From contig OX377203.1 in NCBI GenBank assembly GCA_947396885.1, forward strand, positions 6,138,001 through 6,202,000: 64,000 bases of DNA, in the 5' to 3' direction. The stretch's first letter is position 1; each line of letters begins with the position of its first letter. The DNA is from Heligmosomoides polygyrus polygyrus (Eukaryota > Nematoda > Chromadorea > Rhabditida > Heligmosomidae). Shown one piece after another: positions 21,321 to 33,600 of this stretch. The translations under genes and the position numbers were made by a program. The notes beneath the pieces are model-generated. The model was not told the DNA's origin. It saw only the letters and a list, made by a program, of their open reading frames with translations, and did not search any database.

Positions 21321-22384
21321 CGTGTGCCGTGTTTCGTGTTCGGATTTCCGGCCATTTTTAAACCTCCCATTCCGTACTCCCGAATTTCTCAGAAAATTGT
21401 CTTGCGCCTCACTCGTTCCGCACCTTCGAGCAGGGAATCCGAGCCAACTCCGCCTACGCTCTCCACTATCGCGACAGCGGTTCTTTGAGCGCGCTCCTCT
21501 CTGGCGCGTAAGCGACGTCACGACGACCACCGCGTTCTATTACCCTCATTTAGGGGTGTCGCTACGTAATTCGACGACGGCGACGACGTGTGTGGTTCCG
21601 GGTGTTCAGCGGCCAGCGCGAGAGCCGGCTGCTGATGGCCGGCCGCGGCGGTGGTCGTCGTTGGATGTGACGAGCGAGATGACGATTCTGCCGGCTGCTT
21701 CGTGACGCGTGCAAAGCCCACGTCGAAGCCATTAAACACCGGAAAATAAGTAGTCGGACGCGTAAAAAACAATGGGCGTGCCTCACGCCATCACTTCATA
21801 GAGCACTTCCGCATTGCGCTGTAATCTACAGTACTTGGGGATCGATATATCGATTAGTAACGTTGGCTAAATTCCCGTCCACCACGATCGTACGCGAGCC
21901 CGTTTTACCGTAGATCTGGCCTAGCGGGAGTTCGCGCGGGCGAGTATCGCGACCTTACCGTGGAAGGCGCGAAGCCATAGATTTTGGGTCACTGTGGCCG
22001 AATTTTGCTTCTGTTCTGTTGTCCCATTTTTTAGAAAAAAAAACATGCAATTAATTTACACGGGCCCGATTAGGAGTTCTCCATCGCTCAGTTATGTCTG
22101 CTATGGTGTTGAAGTTCAACGTTTTTTTGTTGCAATGACCACTTCTTGGGAAGAGGTTTTGATGTTCCTTATATGTAAATCTAATCAGATATATATTTTT
22201 ACCCCAAAATCTCTGCCTCCCCCACTTATTTCCGTAATGCGACAGCTGGCAGATATAGGCGTCATTTCTGGAGCAGAAAAGGCGTAACGCATCGTTTATG
22301 CTTGCGTCACCACGCGACAAGGAACCGTAATTCAGATGAGTATCGAGTTTCCGTCGCTGCAAATCACCTTCAATTTTGTGATAC
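21321..22384. other. GC-rich unassigned block, then unassigned AT-richer sequence
   Basis: 21360-21990 is strongly CpG- and GC-rich compared with its surroundings (TGCGACAG-, GACGACGGCGACGACG-type sequence). Frames on both strands show no known domain, and no ATG-led ORF stands out. 21991-22384 holds nothing recognised. Confidence 0.35.
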
Positions 22385-22396
22385 TGTATTCGGTGA

Positions 22397-22694
22397 GGGC
22401 GCATGTAGTGCAGTCGGAGGAGGCGCCGAGTGTCACGTGCACCCGATACCAGGTTCCTGGTTCGGATTTCCCGCCCAGGAAAACCACGCCTTCCATCCCT
22501 CCGGGGTAGGTGAATTGGTACGAGACTTGTCTGGGAAGGATAGAGCGCTAACTTGTTCATCGGCTGGCCACCGCAAGTTATTGTATGGTCAAATACGCAT
22601 TCAAATCGCCTCCACGATATCCCGTAGAAGTAGAATGCGAGGCGCATTGCAAAAAGGATTGAATAACGCCGTGCTTTGTCCTTTGTTTGTCCTT
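22397..22694 (+). repeat. tRNA-derived SINE with target duplication
   Basis: Complete family member from GGGCGCATGTAGTGCAGTCG to a CCTTTG tail. It is flanked by TGTATTCGGTGA (22385-22396) and TGTATTCGGCGA (22695-22706), a 12-bp duplication with one mismatch. Confidence 0.85.
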
Positions 22695-23261
22695 TGTATT
22701 CGGCGAATCAACAAAAAAAAAAAAAAACGCTCGCAGCGCGGCGCAGTTATCTGCTACTCGGCGAAGTTCGGAGAGCGGCGCTGTAATCGCGCCGCGTCGC
22801 GCCGCTACGGGAGTATAAAAACCTCTTAAGGTGTGAGGTTATCGTTTTCGGATGCGCCACGCATCCCGCTTGCGCCAATCGTCGTGGTGGTGTTTGAAGG
22901 CGTGTGTGGTGCACTGTGTACCATATATTCAATACCAGTAGTCAAAAGTCATGTCTAGGGCAGTCGTCAATATGAAGGTTTTTGCTGAGGTTTTTTTTTA
23001 CTAACATGTTCTCATTGGTCGATCAGATCCGATGGATTTACGGTACAATGCTTACAGTAACCCGTAAGATGCCGAGATTGGACTCGTTGGGGTTACGCTT
23101 AGGTTTCCATGGATATGGATATAAACGTCAGAAGGTGACGTTTTAAGTAAAGCCGAGGTTTGAACCGTAGCGCGGTAAGTTTTACTTGAACGCATCCTCA
23201 TACTGCTAGGGACACCAACCAACTAATATTGGGATGTTTATGTTTATCAAAACAATTTAGT
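22695..23261. other. Unassigned; poly-A and GCGCGGCG patch
   Basis: A14 run at about 22710, then a CG-rich patch (GCGCCGCGTCGCGCCGC). No gene is recognised. Confidence 0.3.
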
Positions 23262-23467
23262 ATACGCCATGCATTCTACTATACAGTATCCTGTGCTGGC
23301 CAGTCGATGGACAAGCCACTGCTTTGTCGCTGCTGGACAAGTCTCCTATCCATTCAGCGTCTCCACAGTAATGGAGGGGTTGGTTACCCTGGGTGGGATC
23401 GGAACCAAGATCATCGGTTCGATGTACACACGTCAGACGGCGCATTTCCAATTGCACTACACTCGTC
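23262..23467 (-). repeat. Ancient SINE copy
   Basis: Weak but ordered match to the SINE on the minus strand: CGCCATGCATTCTACT, CTGGCCAGTCGATGGACAAG, GACAAGTCTCCTATCCATTC. The middle and head are degraded. Confidence 0.5.
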
Positions 23468-23479
23468 CATCATTGCTCT

Positions 23480-25235
23480 TTATGACTGCGACGAAATCGA
23501 TATATCGATCATTGCGCTGATGGTAATATCCGCTTTCGAAGGCAGAGCTCCATTTCAAGCCACCTCTTGATTGGACAGTGACGGCGATCAAAATCGATCG
23601 ATGGCTTCTGCGTTGGTCAGTCTGATCGAAGAAGTATAAATCCTGTCCAATTGTAAGACCAGGAAATGGTGTACAATAGCAACGAAAGCAAATAGGTACA
23701 ATATCGTACCAAATCGATATATCGATTTTTTCGCCGACTGCATTTGCCGTTCGAAGTCGTTTTTGCTGCTCAAATAGTATCTCAGCTATTCAGCGAAAGT
23801 GATCGATACCGATCGATCGCTACCGTCTTGCTACAAAGCCTTATCGACGATCTATAAACCCTGTACAAGACCTAGAATTGGTGTAATAACAACGGAAGCG
23901 GCGAATAGGTGTAACGACGTATGAAATCGATATACCGTTTTTTGCGCTAGCTACCCCAGTTGCTACCTTCGAAGACAGGGCCCATTGTCGAACCACTTGG
24001 ATAGTCAGTGAAAGCGGTCGATATCGATTGGCGGCTTACGCCTTACTGACGACTTACGCCAGACTAATTGCCGAAGCATAAATCCTGCCAAGGCGGGAAA
24101 TTGGTGAAGAAATAGCGCAATTATTACACTGCTGGATGAAATCGATATATCGATTTTCTCGCCCACCGTACTAGCCACTTTCGAAGTAATTTTTCCTGTT
24201 CAAGCAACCTCTTGGCTGAACATCGACAACGATCGATGACGTCGGCATTGCTGTCTGATCGTTGATGCATAAAGCCTTGTATATTAACAAAGGAAGTAAA
24301 TAGGTGCAACGTCGGACGAACGGTGACCATGATAGCCACTTTCAAAGACAGGTTTCATGTTTAAGCAGCGTCTCGGCTGGGCAGTGAAAACGATCGATAT
24401 CGATTATCGGCTTTCGCTCTGCCGCACAGGCTGGTCGCCGAAGTATAAATCCTACCCAAGACCAGGACGTGGTACAATAAGAGTGGGCGAAAATTAGTGC
24501 TACGTCGGTTGGAATCGATATATCGATTTTTGCGGCATGCGCAATAGCTACTTTTCAAGGCAAGGTTACTGTTCAAGTCGGCTCTTTTCTGTAAAGTGAC
24601 AACTACCAATATCGATCGACTGCTACCGTCTTACCGCACAGTCTGATCGATGAAGTATAAATCCTGCCCAAGACCAGGAACTGGTGCAATAACAATGGGC
24701 GAAAATAAGTACAACGTGCCGAAATCGATATATCGATTTTTGCGGCATGCGCAATAGCTACTTTTCAAGGCAAGGTTACTGTTCAAGTCGGCTCTTTTCT
24801 GTAAAGTGACAACTACCAATATCGATCGACTGCTACCGTCTTACCGCACAGTCTGATCGATGAAGTATAAATCCTGCCCAAGACCAGGAACTGGTGCAAT
24901 AACAATGGGCGAAAATAAGTACAACGTGCCGAAATCGATATATCGATTTTCGTGCCGACCCTAGTCGCCACTTCTTGATGGCTGGGTTCCCTTTCGCGTG
25001 GGTTCCTGGATGTACAGTGACAACTACCAGTATCGATCGACTGCTGCCGCCTTACTGCACAAATCTTGATCGATGAATTATAAATCCTGCTCAAGTCAAT
25101 GAAATGGTTAATAACGACAGAAGCAAGTAGGTACAACGTTGGTTGAAATCGATATATCGATTTTCACGCCGACCGTAGTCGCAACTCGATGGCTGAGTTC
25201 CTGTTCGAGTCGCGGTTCAGTGGTATTGGCAGTTA
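23480..25235. repeat. ~210-215-bp tandem satellite rich in ATCGAT
   Basis: The marker AAATCGATATATCGATTTT (or close) recurs at 23494, 23710, 23924, 24139, 24512, 24722, 24932 and 25146. This is a spacing of 210-216 bp, with one degenerate unit between 24139 and 24512. Each monomer also holds a TATAAATCCTG-like block (for example 23634, 24441, 24655, 24865, 25078) and an ATCGATCGA stretch. Two monomers (24519-24728 and 24729-24938) appear identical base for base, showing recent local expansion. Related sequence occurs at 28.2-29.5 kb and 34.1-35.2 kb. Confidence 0.85.
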
Positions 25236-26138
25236 TTCTTTCCTTCCATTTTTATGGAACACAACACCAAAAATCAATATATCGGTTGCTTAAAGGATTT
25301 CCAACGGCCGATCTCTGAGGCAGGTTTCTATGTTGTGCTGCTCCTTGTTGCCGATCGAAGTTCACGTTTTGCCGGTCCATTAACAACCGCCAGCCGCATC
25401 CATCGATCTGTTGTTTTGCGTTATGATGACAGTGTGATGGCGTAGTGTGCACTTACATCCGCATTTTTGGGGCGACCGGGTGACGTTGACGGGGCGGCGT
25501 GCGAGGCGTTTTTTCACGGCGGCGGTGCAATGAAGCGCGTCTAAGCCCCGCCTCTACCGGCATGGCGTTCCCACGCTGCCGTGTTGTCGTCATCATGACG
25601 TGCACAGCGCCGCCGCCGCCGCTTCGGGGCGGGGCACCGGTTGCAGACGGCCGCCACCGCGTCGCGGATCAACGGCTACACATCGGGTCATTGAGCTGGC
25701 TCGTCGAGAAGCCGTCGTCTAGAAGCGGCCACGCCTTCGCTTCAGACGCCCTTCGGCGGATTGCTCACGTCTGACCGTGCAAGGCTCTCCATCGGGTTCT
25801 TTCCACTGCCTACCCAGGCATTAAAGAGTCCTACGATTTTTGAAGCTGCTTTCCGATTATTTCCGATTGTTTGTTGTTTATTTTTTAATTTCATATTTTT
25901 CATGGACGCAGGCCATCCTGAGAGGACTATATCGTCTGAGTTTAAGTCCTTTTTTCCATTAAATTTTTATTCTTTATTTTTTTAAGAAACAGCAACTGCA
26001 TCAACCTCTGATCATCCGCCTTGGGTGATTCTCATGAAAGATGTTAAGTTTAACTTCTTCCTAGGAAAGTAATCGCCTCGAACTTCTGTAGAAACACTTG
26101 CACCTTCTCTCTTTTCCTTTCTTTCTTCTTTCTCCCTT

Positions 26139-26139
<1 letters not shown>
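25236..26139. other. Unassigned; GC-rich block 25440-25790
   Basis: 25440-25790 is GC/CpG-rich (GCCGCCGCCGCCGCTTCGG). A 91-codon plus frame at 25499-25774 has no recognised domain. 25790-26139 is AT-rich with no feature. Confidence 0.35.

Positions 26140-26178
<39 letters not shown>
26140..26178. repeat. (TC)n microsatellite
   Basis: About 18 consecutive TC repeats, with pyrimidine-rich sequence from 26098 onwards. Confidence 0.95.
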
Positions 26179-26179
<1 letters not shown>

Positions 26180-26482
26180 GCTCTCTGTATTCTGGAGGTA
26201 GTAGTGAGCTTCTGCCTGACTAACTATTATACAAACGACTTTCATCAACAGCCATGTTCATCGGCGTCTAATCTCAGGCAGGATGAGCGTTATGGGATCA
26301 GGCATGAGCTCAAGGCAGGTTACTGTAATGAGGGTACTGTAGATACTGTAATCTGACAGAATGACAGGACGAGCAGGACGAGCTTTTTGCAACCTATACC
26401 ATTTTCGTCTGAACCTGGCACTTCTAGAAATGAATCTGCTATTTGCCTGTGTTTTGATCGCATCCTAGGACGTATATATTAA

Positions 26483-26487
26483 ATGAA

Positions 26488-26526
<39 letters not shown>
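26483..26526. repeat. (AAAT)n microsatellite
   Basis: ATAAATAAATAAAT repeats. Could be the tail of a LINE or SINE, but no coding body is recognised upstream. Confidence 0.9.
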
Positions 26527-26527
<1 letters not shown>

Positions 26528-26602
26528 GTAATGGAACTGAATTACACTATTGAAAGCTTGAGTAGGTATGATCTAGTAGAGCCTAAAGGTCGTTGAAGAC
26601 AA

Positions 26603-26816
26603 TTCGGTCCTGGTCGCGAATTTGTCCAGCATTGGGTGCTGGAAAGGCACCAGCCAATCAGCAACCTGCATCGAATGGACGTGCTCGCCTGAGTGGACGT
26701 CTACGGTTTGTGCCCCGAATGTTGAATGTTGCGCGTTCGGTGTGCCCTAACTGATTATGATTGGCTGGTTGCGCTCCTGCTTTCCAATGTTGCCCACATT
26801 CGCGACATAGACCGAA
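26603..26816. mobile_element. CCAAT-palindrome MITE
   Basis: Left TTCGGTCCTGGTCGCGAATT ... CCAGCATTGGG. Right CCAATGTTGCCCACATTCGC then GACATAGACCGAA. Inside, AGCCAATCAG and TGATTGGCTGG form the inverted CCAAT motifs typical of the family. Confidence 0.7.
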
Positions 26817-27899
26817 TATTTTTTTTTGATAAAAATTCGCTTTGGAATATTTCCTTGAAAAAACGTGACTACACAAGATTTTTACGATTTGACCTCAAGC
26901 AGTGTTTCTAGATCTATTCCAAGGTGCAGGAAAGCGAAGAACTTGGTGATGTGATCTCTAGATAGATTGCGCCGTGCATTCGTCCTATATGTCGCTTTGT
27001 CTATTGCCTTGAAGTGTAGATGCTAACTATGGGCTTATATATCTAGAAGCAGCAAACAAAACAAAACGGACCAAAAAGCCGGGATAATGAACCTTTTATT
27101 TATTAATTTTTATTACAGTACTTTTCTTCTGTTTCTTCTCTATTACAGGCTAGTAATTCTTTCATATTATAGGCAGCCGATGCTATTTTTGAGCCGCTTG
27201 GTACGTCTCCTCAGTCTTGTTCACTGTTTGACACCGGTCCTCATGGTCAGAAGCATACTGTAGGACCTTCATTTTTCAATCAGCCAACTTTTAGATAATA
27301 AAGTATTTATATCTTTATGAATAATATTCCGCTTTCCAAAGTTCAGCCGTGAAAAACCGAAAGAATTATTCACGCTTTTCTAGCTGCTGTAGTCATTCAT
27401 TCTAGTAGTTTTAGCCTTTCAAGGTATGCGTTTGGTCCCGTACCACCATAAGCTTTTCCCTTCTTTTGTTTTTGAAAATTTTGTAAACTTACTGCACTTG
27501 TAACTAATTACAACAGTGTAGTTTGTGCGCCTGACCATCAGTCTTGATCTGGTCCAGAAATCTGATGATTTCCCACTGCATGGCTCATACAGGATTGTGA
27601 AAAAGGATGCAGAAGCCCTAGCGGAACAAGTAGGATCTTCAGTGCAATTTTGAAAACCTCGACAAAGCCCTGTGCAACACTAGAGACCTCTGAACTTGTT
27701 CCGTTCATGGCCATAAAGGGGGATGTGGCTAAAAAAAGGTCTACTTTTGTCGAACGCTTCTCTTTTCGATGGCCGCCGAAGGGAGATTACTTTCGGAAGT
27801 TGCTTTGTTCTAACCGCTTCGTTTTTGACTTGCCAGCATTATGTTGAATTGTTTTATCTGTAATATCTTCCTTTACAGAAATTTCTTAAGTTAACATTG
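26817..27899. other. Unassigned intergenic sequence
   Basis: No gene or repeat recognised. A 65-codon frame at 27650-27847 has no known motif. Confidence 0.3.
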
Positions 27900-28010
27900 G
27901 GCGCGAGGTGGCGCAGTCGTGGAAGGAGCGGTCCATTGCGTGTAACTCGAATCACAAGGTTCTAGGTTCGGTTCCCCCCCCCCCCTCCAGGCCAACCAAA
28001 CATTAAAGTT
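27900..28010 (+). repeat. tRNA-like SINE head, variant subfamily
   Basis: GGGCGCGAGGTGGCGCAGTC (box-A-like), GGTTCTAGGTTCGGTTCC (box-B-like), a C11 run and CCAGGCCAACCAAAC follow the order of the main SINE. The middle differs and the body is missing. Confidence 0.55.
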
Positions 28011-28149
28011 TTCTTGTGGTTAGCAATTCTTTAAACGCAAAGCGCGACACGGTGAAAAAAGAGTGTTGCCGTTTCCTTCCGGAGGGTGGAGCTATTGAAA
28101 TTCGTCGCTCTACTAGTCTTTCTTCACGACTTCTGACCGGATAGCTCAC

Positions 28150-29480
28150 CGTGAAAACCGCCGCTCTACCTGGATTCTATTAAAATGGTATTGATTAAGT
28201 AGTTTCTGTCACCCAGCAGGGTAATCGATACCGTTTAGTGACTGATAACGATTGATAACCGCTATTTGTATTTATGTAATTCTCGCTTCCAAGCTATTTC
28301 TGAGCAAAAGAAGACGTCGGATATCGACTGAATAAAAAAACCTCAATTATTGCAAACTAACTGTGCCGGTGATAATATTGGCATAATTCCCAGTTTAAAC
28401 AACTTTTTCTAAAAAGAAATCGACGAATATTGGCAGTGTAGTTGCGAAATTCCAGAGCGGCAGTTAATTTTGCGCGATTGGACGCACAGACAAAGAGATT
28501 GACAGTTAAGCACCACTGTTATCGTCTAGAATAAGCCGGCATTTAGAATGTCATGATTAAATGGAATGCGTGGCCTAACCGTGGGGAGTGGTTTTTAAGT
28601 CTACCTGGAGGCAATTATATCGATCGAGGTAAGCTGTTCGACGGTCAATCAATACTGTTTATCGATCGGTATTCGACACTGTTTATTTGGTCCGAATTCG
28701 GTCTACCGGCGTTAATATTTGCTTATTTTCATCTGAAACGGCATTCTCAAAGTGGGAATCGAACATCCACTGAGCACTTGTGAAATCCGAGCGACGCTTA
28801 ATTTTGCGTGGACGGAAGCACAGACAGAGAGACTGACGGTCAAGCACCATGGTCATTGTCATGGTTTTTAAGTTGACTAATCTTAGTTTTTCTACCAGAA
28901 GTCAATTATATCGATCGATTTAGGCGGGTCGACGGTCAATCAATGCTGTTTATTGATCGGTATTTGACAGCGTTCATTTTGTGCGAGTCCTGTCCTCTGG
29001 CAACAATATTTGCGCACTTTCATTTGAAGCGCTGTTTTCTAAACGGAATTCGAATATCGATTGAGCATTTGCAAAATCCTTCGAGCGACACTTAATTTTG
29101 CGCGGACGGACGCACAGACGGAGAAAGCGACAATTAAGCTGTCATTGCTCGGAGTTAGTAAGCATCCAAGTTTTTCCACGATATTGGTATTAAGCGGAAT
29201 GCATGGCATTGCCGTCTGGAGGTGGTTTTGAGTCGAACAGTAGGGAATTATATCGATCGATGTCGGCTGATCGATCAATATTGTTTATTGATTGATGTCC
29301 GTCACTGTTCATTTGGTGAAAATCCTGTCCATCGTCTGTAATATTTGAGTATCTCTATTTGAAACGGCATTTTCTGAGCAGAAACCAAATATCGACTGAG
29401 CATTTGTGAAAATCCTCAAGCGGCAATTAATTTTGCGCGGACGCACTAACGCACAGACTAACAGATAAGCTGTTCAATAT
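28150..29480. repeat. ~300-330-bp degenerate tandem repeat with ATCGATCGA
   Basis: The block AATTTTGCGCGGACG...CACAGAC recurs near 28470, 28800, 29093 and 29430. The block AATTATATCGATCGA recurs near 28615, 28905 and 29246. CATTTG/GAAACGGCATT blocks sit between them. An inverted single unit lies at about 49290-49470. No coding. Confidence 0.7.
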
Positions 29481-30431
29481 AGGGGTCTACACTTGCTTAC
29501 GGCGACTTCCCCCAACGTACGAGAGAATATTTGCAGTTTTGCGCCTCTCTTTTCAGGAAAATTTTCTTATATGCTCTTTGTTTTATTTTATTATTTTTTA
29601 TTACTGATTTGATATTTGAAAAAGAACAACAAACAGTCTTTTGCTTTTTTGTAGTTTCCGTTAAAGTAGCTTGTGATTCTTCAGCAGTCTTCTATTTGAT
29701 TAATTACAGTTGTAGCTTTCAGCACTAATTGGGGAATCTATAATTAGGGTAATTAGGGATTTTTCGATGGGAGTTGCGACACAGCGGGGGCGAAAAGGAG
29801 AGTTCTCTGTTTCTGGGAAAGCCGTCTAAGTCACTCGACTGCTTAAGAAAAACGGCTGTACCGTTATCCTCGCCTACACATGAAGACCGTGTCGTGTTTA
29901 GAGAGTCGTCCATGTGGAGAATAGGTATACCCTGTATGTCGTCAGAGACTTATTTGCTCCCGCACGCTAATTTCCGCCCGAGCAATTACGTTCGTGTGCT
30001 CGGTACTCTGTGCTGTACTCCCCGTCGGAATGAGTTTCGTCGAGGAACTAGAATGAGGTTTTGCTTCCTTCCCACAAAAAAACGGGGATAGAGGAAAAAT
30101 TCCCTACTGCACTGTCTATTTTATCAAAAAGTTACTGTTTTATAACATTCCGAATTCATTGAACTGCACAGTCTCCACCTCTGCATCAAACGTTTGCCCA
30201 ACGTTGCGATGCGGGCACTTCAAACTTGGGTAACTAAACATTTATTTTAATTCATTTAAAGGACTTCATTGTTGAATAATTTCAATAGCTATCTTTTGGT
30301 CCGACAATTAGACGTTTTTAGGGAATGCAATCCATAAACTGCGGATAATCGTGTTATTGCGTCGTGCTACTTAAAAATCTCAAAATTGGATAAATAAACC
30401 TTTATGTTAATACATATATTTGCAATAAATA
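29481..30431. other. Unassigned; two diverged SL1-like 22-mers
   Basis: A 105-codon plus frame at 29774-30091 has no known domain. On the minus strand, 30240-30219 and 30400-30379 each differ from SL1 by three bases. The first is followed by GTGCCC, the second by ATTTTTAAG. Confidence 0.35.
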
Positions 30432-30597
30432 ATAGGTTGATCGAAAAGTCTTGATAGGATTTCTTCAAAAGTATAATAATATAATAATGTATTAATGAAG
30501 TAATATAAATATCATACTCTTCAATAACGCGGTAAGCGCTGGGTCATACTTTCGATCGGCGCTACCACAGAAATTAGTTATAAAATAAGGGGAAAAT
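30432..30597. repeat. Mariner end relic
   Basis: TAGGTTGATCGAAAAGTCTT is a mariner-style terminus (TA, then a TTG...AAGTCT block). The following ~150 bp is AT-rich with no coding left. Confidence 0.4.
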
Positions 30598-30608
30598 GAG
30601 GGGAAATT

Positions 30609-33600
30609 CACCTGTATCACCTGTCGTATCACCTGTCGTCCCGTTGATCATCGACTTGCTCGAGCGGGCGCCAGCAGCGTCTCCATTCGTCCCTGTCGCG
30701 TGCCAGAGTGGTCCAATGGATCCTCCTCGCTCGAGGGACACGAAGAGCGTCATATCGGTCGTTCACGGCTTTCACGAAGAAGTCCGACCAACGCGTTGTT
30801 GGGCGTCTGGTGTTCTTTTGACATCCCGCGGAATCCAGTCGGTGACGGCTCTCGTCCAGCGGGTGTCTGCGAATCGCATTACGTGGCCGGCCCACCTAAT
30901 TTTCGACGACTTGGCCCATGCGACAGCGTCTCTGATCTTCGAACGTCGGCGAAGCTCGGAACTCCGGAGGCCTTCTCTCACTTGCGTGAGTCGTGTCACT
31001 CCGAGCATCGTCCTCTCGATTCCACGCTGCGCGACACTGATCGCGTGCTCATCCTGCTTTCGTATAGCCCACGTCTCTGAGGCGTATGTTAGGGCAGGAA
31101 GAACAGTGGAGTCGAATAGGTGGGCACGGAGTCGGACGTTCTTCGTTTTCTTCACGACTTCTTCGACGCTCTTGAAAGCTCCCCAAGCCGCTCGTTTCCT
31201 TCTGCTCAGCTCTGGTGCTAGGTCGTTGGTCATGTTGACTTCGCGACCCAGATAGACGTAGCTGGAGCATTCGGAGATGTTCGTTCCGTTGAGCGAGAAT
31301 GGGGCATCAGAAACCCATCCGTTCTTCATGAACATCGTCTTCGTAAGATTCAGCTGCAGTCCAACGCTTCCACATACACGATCGAAGTCGGCCAGCATTC
31401 GTTCCGCCTGACTGATGCTCGGGGTTATGAGCACGATGTCGTCAGCGAAGCGAAGATGGTGCAGTTGCCGGCCGTCGACCTTCACTCCCATGTCTTCCCA
31501 TTCTAGTTCGCGCATGACGTTTTCGAGGGTGGCGCTGAAGAGCTTCGAGGATATGGTATCCCCTTGTCGAACCCCTCTCTTCACGTCAATGACGACGTCG
31601 TTGTAGAATGGTGAGATCTTGGTCGTGAATCCACTGTACAACTCTCGAAGAACTCTGATGTACTGAGTAGGAACGCCCTGGGTGAGCAGGGCTTCCATGA
31701 CCGCTTCAGTCTCGACGGAGTCGAATGCCTTCTTCAGGTCAATGAACGTAAGGCACAGCGGCAGCTTGTACTCTCGCGACACTTCGATGAGCTTCGTAAT
31801 GGTGTGTATGTGGTCGATCGTGCTGAATCCTCTCCGAAATCCTGCTTGTTCGCATGGCTGTCCTTCGTCCAGCGTTCTACTAATCCTAATCAGGATGACT
31901 CGAGTGAACAGCTTGTAGACTACGGACAACAGGCAGATCGGGCGATAGTTGCCAATGTCATGCACGTCTCCCTTCTTGTACAGCAAAACGGTCTTGCTGG
32001 TCTTCCACTGAGATGGAACCTTGCATTCGGACAGGTAGCGTGTGAAGAGCCGCGCCAGGGTGTTGATGAGCGCTGGCGGGAGGTTCTTCAGGTGTTCAGC
32101 TCTGATCCTGTCAGGACCGGGTGCTGTACGTTTCTTCACCGACGAGATGGCGTGTCGGATCTCGGAAGGGAGAACAGAGGGAACGACGTATCCATCCTGC
32201 GGAAGATGGCATGGGGGCAGGTGGACGTGGCTATCGAAGAGATCGGAGTAGAAGTCGTGGATGACTTTCTCCATGGTCCTTCTGGAAGAGGTGATGGTTC
32301 CGTCAGGACGTCGGAGAGCGGTCATCTTGGTCTTGAAGTTGGCGAAGTTCCGGCGGGCATTGCGAATGCTCAGCCCTGCCTCTGCTGCTTCAGCCAACAC
32401 TTCCGCCCTTCTCTCCTTGAGATCTTCCTTTATCGCCGCTCTGCATAGCTTTGCAAGCTCGGACGTCAGTTGGTAGTTGCCTGACGCTCGTGCTGCTCCA
32501 CGCTGGCGTACCAGCTCGAGAGTTTCCGGAGACAGGCGTCTCTTGGTGGTCTTCAAGCTCTCGGCTCCCTTAGCACTATCGTGGAGATGGTGCACGAAGC
32601 GATCGTACTCCTCGTCGACGTTGTCCACGACGGCATCTTCCCAAAGGCCGACAAGAGAGGTGTAGAGATCCCAGTTGATGGTCGTTCTGGGATTCCTCTT
32701 CTTGAACTTCGCGGCCTTCTCTCCTTGACGCGAAAAGCGGAACCTCGCGCGAAGGAGGCGGTGGTCCGATCCCGTGTAGAACTTGGGGACAACGGAGACA
32801 TCGGTCAGGCAATACTTGCGATTGAAGATGATGTGGTCGATCTCGTTGTGGAACTGGCCACCGGGGGATTCCCAGGTCCATCGTAGGGAGGGAGGCTTCT
32901 GGAACTGCGAGTTTCCATGGATGGTCTTGGTCGACATGATAAACTCAGACAGCCTTTCACCTTGCTCGTTCCACTCCAAACCGTGGGTTCCGATGTGAAG
33001 TTCTTCCGGCGACCTTCGTGGCCCGATCTTGGCGTTGAAGTCGCCGACGATCACCTTGTAGAAGGTGTGATCTTCCTTATAGAACTTCTCCAGCTCCACG
33101 TAGAAGGCCTCGACGTCTTCGTCGTCGTAGTCGGATGTTGGGGCATACGCGACGAACACAGTCAAGGCTGGCACGGAGCCACATCGCTTCAGTCGCAGAC
33201 GTCCGATTCGGCTAGTCAGAGACTCGTACGAATCGATGTTCATGGCCAAGTGCGTGTTGACGAGGACACCAACGCCGCCTACTCCCCTGCTGTCGCATGT
33301 TCCGAGGAACAGTTCTTCTCCGGAGTCGTAGGCGGCGTGTAGGGGATGGTGTCTTCTCGTCTCGGTCAGTCCGATGACGTCGTACTTGATCTTCCTGGCT
33401 TGCATCATCAGGTCCTCGACGGATGCTTCGGACGCAAGCGTGCGGGCGTTGTAAGTACAGATCGTCATCCTAGTCCTTCTCAGTTTGCGCAGCCTGGTTA
33501 GGCCCTGAGATTTTAGCAGCCTCTCCGTACTCGTCCTTCCCATCGCTGCAGAAATGGGGGCTCTTTCGGGGTCAGGGGAATGAGGCCCTTTAGTGCTGCT

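Noticed and set aside
23480..25235. CRISPR-like array of regularly spaced repeats
   Set aside because: The ~210-bp monomers diverge along their whole length with no constant repeat/unique spacer pattern, and the genome is a nematode. It is a satellite.
25499..25774. GC-rich host exon or CpG-island promoter
   Set aside because: No splice-flanked frame, no recognised domain and no clear promoter element. Kept as unassigned.
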